64,000 bases of DNA from assembly GCF_002250055.1 (NCBI RefSeq), contig NZ_CP018866.1, forward strand, positions 1,666,501 through 1,730,500, given 5' to 3'. A program made the position numbers and the translations under genes. Positions 61,509 through 64,000 of this stretch are shown here, piece by piece. Under the pieces are notes generated by a model that was not told the DNA's origin, did not search any database, and saw only the letters and a program-made list of their open reading frames with translations. Within the stretch, counting starts at the first letter, position 1. Each line of letters starts with the position of its first letter. The stretch comes from Sutcliffiella cohnii (GTDB lineage: Bacteria > Bacillota > Bacilli > Bacillales > Bacillaceae_I).

Positions 61509-61753
61509 TGGTGATTGTTTCCATGTTAAGGATAATTAAAATTATTTTAGCATTAGTGGTTATCACTCTAGCCATTTATGGGTCAACGACAAAAAAATAT
61601 GAACTTCAACTATTTATGATATTTTTCGTGAGTATAATAGTTTTAATCTATGGAATAGAGGAATTAAATTTAGGTCGGAAAGAGCAAGGTTTGATAAATA
61701 TAGGTGTTTTTTTGTTACTCTTATTGGCAGTTGTGTTCGAGAGTTTCAATTAA
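61508..61753 (+). CDS. DUF3953-like small membrane protein
   Basis: 81 residues (76 from ATG 61523). Three membrane helices: IIKIILALVVITLAIYG, LFMIFFVSIIVLIYGIEELN and LINIGVFLLLLLAVVFESF. The IYGIEELNLGRKEQG turn matches DUF3953 as I remember it. Translationally coupled to the lipoprotein. Function unknown. Confidence 0.7.
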   Translation: MVIVSMLRIIKIILALVVITLAIYGSTTKKYELQLFMIFFVSIIVLIYGIEELNLGRKEQGLINIGVFLLLLLAVVFESFN

Positions 61754-61799
61754 TATGGATACAATGATGAATGGCCAAAGTTTAGGACAAAAGTAGAAA

Positions 61800-61834
61800 C
61801 CCCATTCTAACCAATATTGTTAGAATGGGGAAAA
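61800..61834. terminator. Two-way terminator
   Basis: CCCCATTCTAAC (61800-61811) and GTTAGAATGGGG (61819-61830) form a perfect 12-bp stem between convergent genes, with a T-run on the minus strand side and A-run in plus. Confidence 0.82.
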
Positions 61835-61836
61835 GA

Positions 61837-62274
61837 TTAATAGTTTTCTTCTGGGGCATTATACGTAACATATGTACCAGCGATAAAATCATGTAACGAA
61901 CGCTTATCTTCACGTGCTGCAACCATAGTAACACTTACAATAAGGGCAATTCCAAAAGTTATTCCATAAATGAGCCCCGCTACAAAAGTACGAAGAAGCA
62001 TGTTCCCAATTTTTACGTCTGAGCCATCCATACGCACAATTCGTATGCCGAGAGCTTTCTTCCCGATTGTATATCCAGCCCAAACAACAGGAACAACAAC
62101 ATAATAAGCTGCTTCAAGTAAATATAATACCCATGATTCTGAACCTAATGGAATACCTAATATTAAAGAAAGAATGAAACTGATCACAACTAAGACTAGC
62201 AATCCATCTAAAATACCGGCCCCTAGCCTAACCCAAAAACCTGCTGGATCTGAAACTTCATACATAATAAACAC
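61837..62274 (-). CDS. RDD family membrane protein
   Basis: 145 residues, ATG after AGGAGG. The family motif appears as FWVRLGAGILDGLLVLV (Arg...Asp in helix 1), and TIGKKALGIRIVRMDGSDVK lies in the loop; four helices in total. RDD proteins are small membrane proteins, some linked to Na/H or Ca transport; the specific role is unknown. Confidence 0.88.
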   Translation of the reverse strand: MFIMYEVSDPAGFWVRLGAGILDGLLVLVVISFILSLILGIPLGSESWVLYLLEAAYYVVVPVVWAGYTIGKKALGIRIVRMDGSDVKIGNMLLRTFVAGLIYGITFGIALIVSVTMVAAREDKRSLHDFIAGTYVTYNAPEENY

Positions 62275-62440
62275 CTCCTATAAATATATACGCAATTAAC
62301 TGAATTTTACCACATGTGACAAAAGAACTATACTAAAAAAGAAAACTATTAACATTAAAGAAAAGCTAGTTTCCACATGGACATACCTTGAAGAATGATG
62401 AATAAAGTGTAATGAAGGAATGTAGAATGGGGTGGTAATT

Positions 62441-62758
62441 TTGGAAGAATGGAAACAAGTATTGTTTAGACTTATAGAAGCAACTATTATGCTGGCTATT
62501 GGTCTTCTCGTTACGTTAACGATACTAAAGCCTATATATGAACATTTCGAAATTCCCTTTTTAGGTAATGTGTGGGTGAACTGGTTTGGTGTTTCTTACC
62601 TATTTTTTGTCTTTTATACAGTAATAGGTCGTTTTTTGCTTTGTAAAAATAGTGAACTTTTTAAACACCGAATTAAATCTGTCCTTTTTTGGTTGTTCTT
62701 TGTCGGAGCGACCTATGTTGTCTTTATTCCTTTTATTAAAGGAGAAAATCCATTTTAG
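62441..62758 (+). CDS. Small membrane protein
   Basis: About 105 residues from TTG 62441 (GTG 62432 also in frame), behind GGGGTGG. Helices at LIEATIMLAIGLLVTLTILK, WFGVSYLFFVFYTVIGRFLL and VLFWLFFVGATYVVFIPFI. No recognised family. Confidence 0.6.
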   Translation: MEEWKQVLFRLIEATIMLAIGLLVTLTILKPIYEHFEIPFLGNVWVNWFGVSYLFFVFYTVIGRFLLCKNSELFKHRIKSVLFWLFFVGATYVVFIPFIKGENPF

Positions 62759-62815
62759 TTATTTATAATAAGTTTGGTAAAATAGGATGACAGGAACAGA
62801 AAGTGAGGGAAGGTT

Positions 62816-63208
62816 TTGATTAAATATAAATGTCTACACCATGTCAGTCTTAATGTAACAGATTTAGAGAAGGCAAAAGACTTCTATAGTAAGATACTTT
62901 GTTTGAAAGAAATAAATCGACCAGACTTTGGGTTTCCCGGTGCGTGGTATGATATCGAGGGGCAGCAGCTACATTTAATTGTCGACTCTAAATCACAAAC
63001 CATTCGGGAAGATAAAAGCTTATCGAGTAGGGAAGGCCATTTTGCACTGAGAGTAGAGAGCTATACTGAAACGTTAGAATGGTTAAAACAAAACAACGTG
63101 GAAGTGTTGGAAAAGCCAAATTCTAAAAGTGGTTTTGCGCAAATATTCTGTGCCGACCCTGATGGAAATTTAATTGAGTTAAATGTAGAGCAAAAAGATT
63201 TAAATTAA
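62816..63208 (+). CDS. VOC family protein (glyoxalase/bleomycin-resistance fold)
   Basis: 130 residues, TTG start after GGGAAGG. HHVSLNVTDLEKAKDFYSKI at the N-terminus and FCADPDGNLIELNV at the C-terminus give the His and Glu metal ligands; QQLHLIVDSK carries another His. Likely a metal-dependent lyase, dioxygenase or binding protein; substrate unknown. A terminator follows. Confidence 0.88.
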   Translation: MIKYKCLHHVSLNVTDLEKAKDFYSKILCLKEINRPDFGFPGAWYDIEGQQLHLIVDSKSQTIREDKSLSSREGHFALRVESYTETLEWLKQNNVEVLEKPNSKSGFAQIFCADPDGNLIELNVEQKDLN

Positions 63209-63215
63209 TGTAGGA

Positions 63216-63257
63216 AACCGCTAAAATGCTGTACGTGCATTTTTGGCGGTTTTTACT
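63216..63257 (+). terminator. Intrinsic terminator
   Basis: AACCGCTAAAATGC pairs with GCATTTTTGGCGGTT across a short loop, then TTT. Confidence 0.78.
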
Positions 63258-63392
63258 TTTAATAGAAGCCAATAACGAAAAATCATTTATACGAAAAAAG
63301 GTAATTCGTTACCAGTGCCGAAATAAAATAACATTTAGAAAACATTTAAGATATTACAATCTATATGAATTGCCATATTAAGGGGGAATATC

Positions 63393-64000
63393 GTGGAAGG
63401 TAATTTTATTACACTAAATAATAATAAAGTGTACGTGACTACTATAGGAGAAGGAGAACCTATCGTCTTTCTCCATGGTGGGCCAGGAAGTGAGCATCGT
63501 TTTTTTCTTCCTTACGTTAAACCACTAGCCGCTAAATATAAATTAGTGCTATATGACCAGAGAGGATGCGGAAAGTCGGATCCTATTGCAGATAATCAAT
63601 ATTCAATGGAAGAAGAAGTTAGGACGTTAGAGTTACTTCGGAAGGAACTAGAGTTAGAACAAATTAATTTGTTTGGAGAATCGTGGGGAAGTATGCTGGC
63701 CTTATTATATGCAACCTCCTATCCAGAAAAGGTTAATAAAATCTTTTTAACAGCTGCAATTGGAATGTCAGCAACTGGATTTAAAGCATTTGAACAGGAA
63801 TTACTGAAAAAGATGTCTTTTAAAGATAAGGCAAAACTATTTTTGTTAGATAAAAAAATGCAAAGGGGAAAAGCCACGATTGAAAATATACTAGACATTT
63901 TAGATCCCTACTATGTTTTTTCCAAAGACACACTCAGGAATAAAGTAAGATACAACATGAATAGTACAGTTAATCATGTGATCGGTGAAGATATAAAAAA
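63393..64000 (+). CDS. Alpha/beta hydrolase, proline iminopeptidase-like, cut by window end
   Basis: GTG 63393 follows AGGGGGAATATC. About 202 residues are present. HGGPGSEHRF (oxyanion region), YDQRGCGKSDP, and the nucleophile elbow GESWGSMLALLYAT are the signature of S33 proline iminopeptidases. The catalytic Asp and His lie beyond the window. It should cleave N-terminal proline or a similar small amide. No upstream partner. Confidence 0.88.
   Translation, partial: MEGNFITLNNNKVYVTTIGEGEPIVFLHGGPGSEHRFFLPYVKPLAAKYKLVLYDQRGCGKSDPIADNQYSMEEEVRTLELLRKELELEQINLFGESWGSMLALLYATSYPEKVNKIFLTAAIGMSATGFKAFEQELLKKMSFKDKAKLFLLDKKMQRGKATIENILDILDPYYVFSKDTLRNKVRYNMNSTVNHVIGEDIK

Overview
The window is chromosomal DNA from a low-GC, spore-forming, Bacillus-like Firmicute (family Bacillaceae). 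Evidence for this is the strong AAGGAGG-type ribosome sites with frequent TTG and GTG starts, a T-box leader in front of a TyrZ-type tyrosyl-tRNA synthetase, an mhq (quinone detoxification) operon with MhqR-type operators, a yybP-ykoY manganese riboswitch, and ECF sigma/anti-sigma pairs of Bacillus type. I see no rRNA, tRNA, prophage or CRISPR array.

Layout. 1-16.3 kb: start of an oligoendopeptidase F gene, a SLAP-domain protein, a methyltransferase, an AlkD-like repair protein, an ECF sigma/anti-sigma pair, an M20 amidohydrolase with an AbgT transporter, a MerR regulator facing an MFS efflux pump, a membrane-anchored Lon-like protease, and several small proteins. This part carries about seven copies of a palindromic repeat built on GGACAGGTTCC, which is absent from the rest of the window. 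16.3-31.5 kb: a TetR regulator with a penicillin-binding-protein-like hydrolase, catalase, a manganese riboswitch ahead of a tiny Lys/Tyr/Ser-rich protein and a Hanks-type kinase, a nitroreductase, a degenerate FtsZ paralogue, a DUF421 protein, and a second sigma/anti-sigma pair whose anti-sigma gene is frameshifted.

31.5-45 kb: the mannitol operon mtlA-mtlR-mtlD, an IS256-family element inserted in an array of 21-bp CGCAAAT repeats, a run of small genes, and a TnpB-only IS605-like element that splits a membrane-protein gene. The TnpB promoter overlaps a near-consensus LexA box. 45-64 kb: an SDR/TetR divergent pair, the six-gene mhq operon with three operators, a ferritin-like/cupin fusion, an EamA exporter facing an Lrp regulator, modA-modB without modC, a MarR gene plus T-box plus tyrosyl-tRNA synthetase, small membrane proteins, and the start of a proline iminopeptidase-like hydrolase.

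The most striking items are (1) the Mn-riboswitch/kinase/CotG-like peptide unit at 22586-22912, (2) the FtsZ-like protein at 23707-24555, which keeps the T7 catalytic loop but has lost the GTP-binding motif, and (3) the SOS-box-controlled TnpB. Start sites were chosen from ribosome-site spacing and remembered family alignments. All family calls are from reading the sequence, with no database search.
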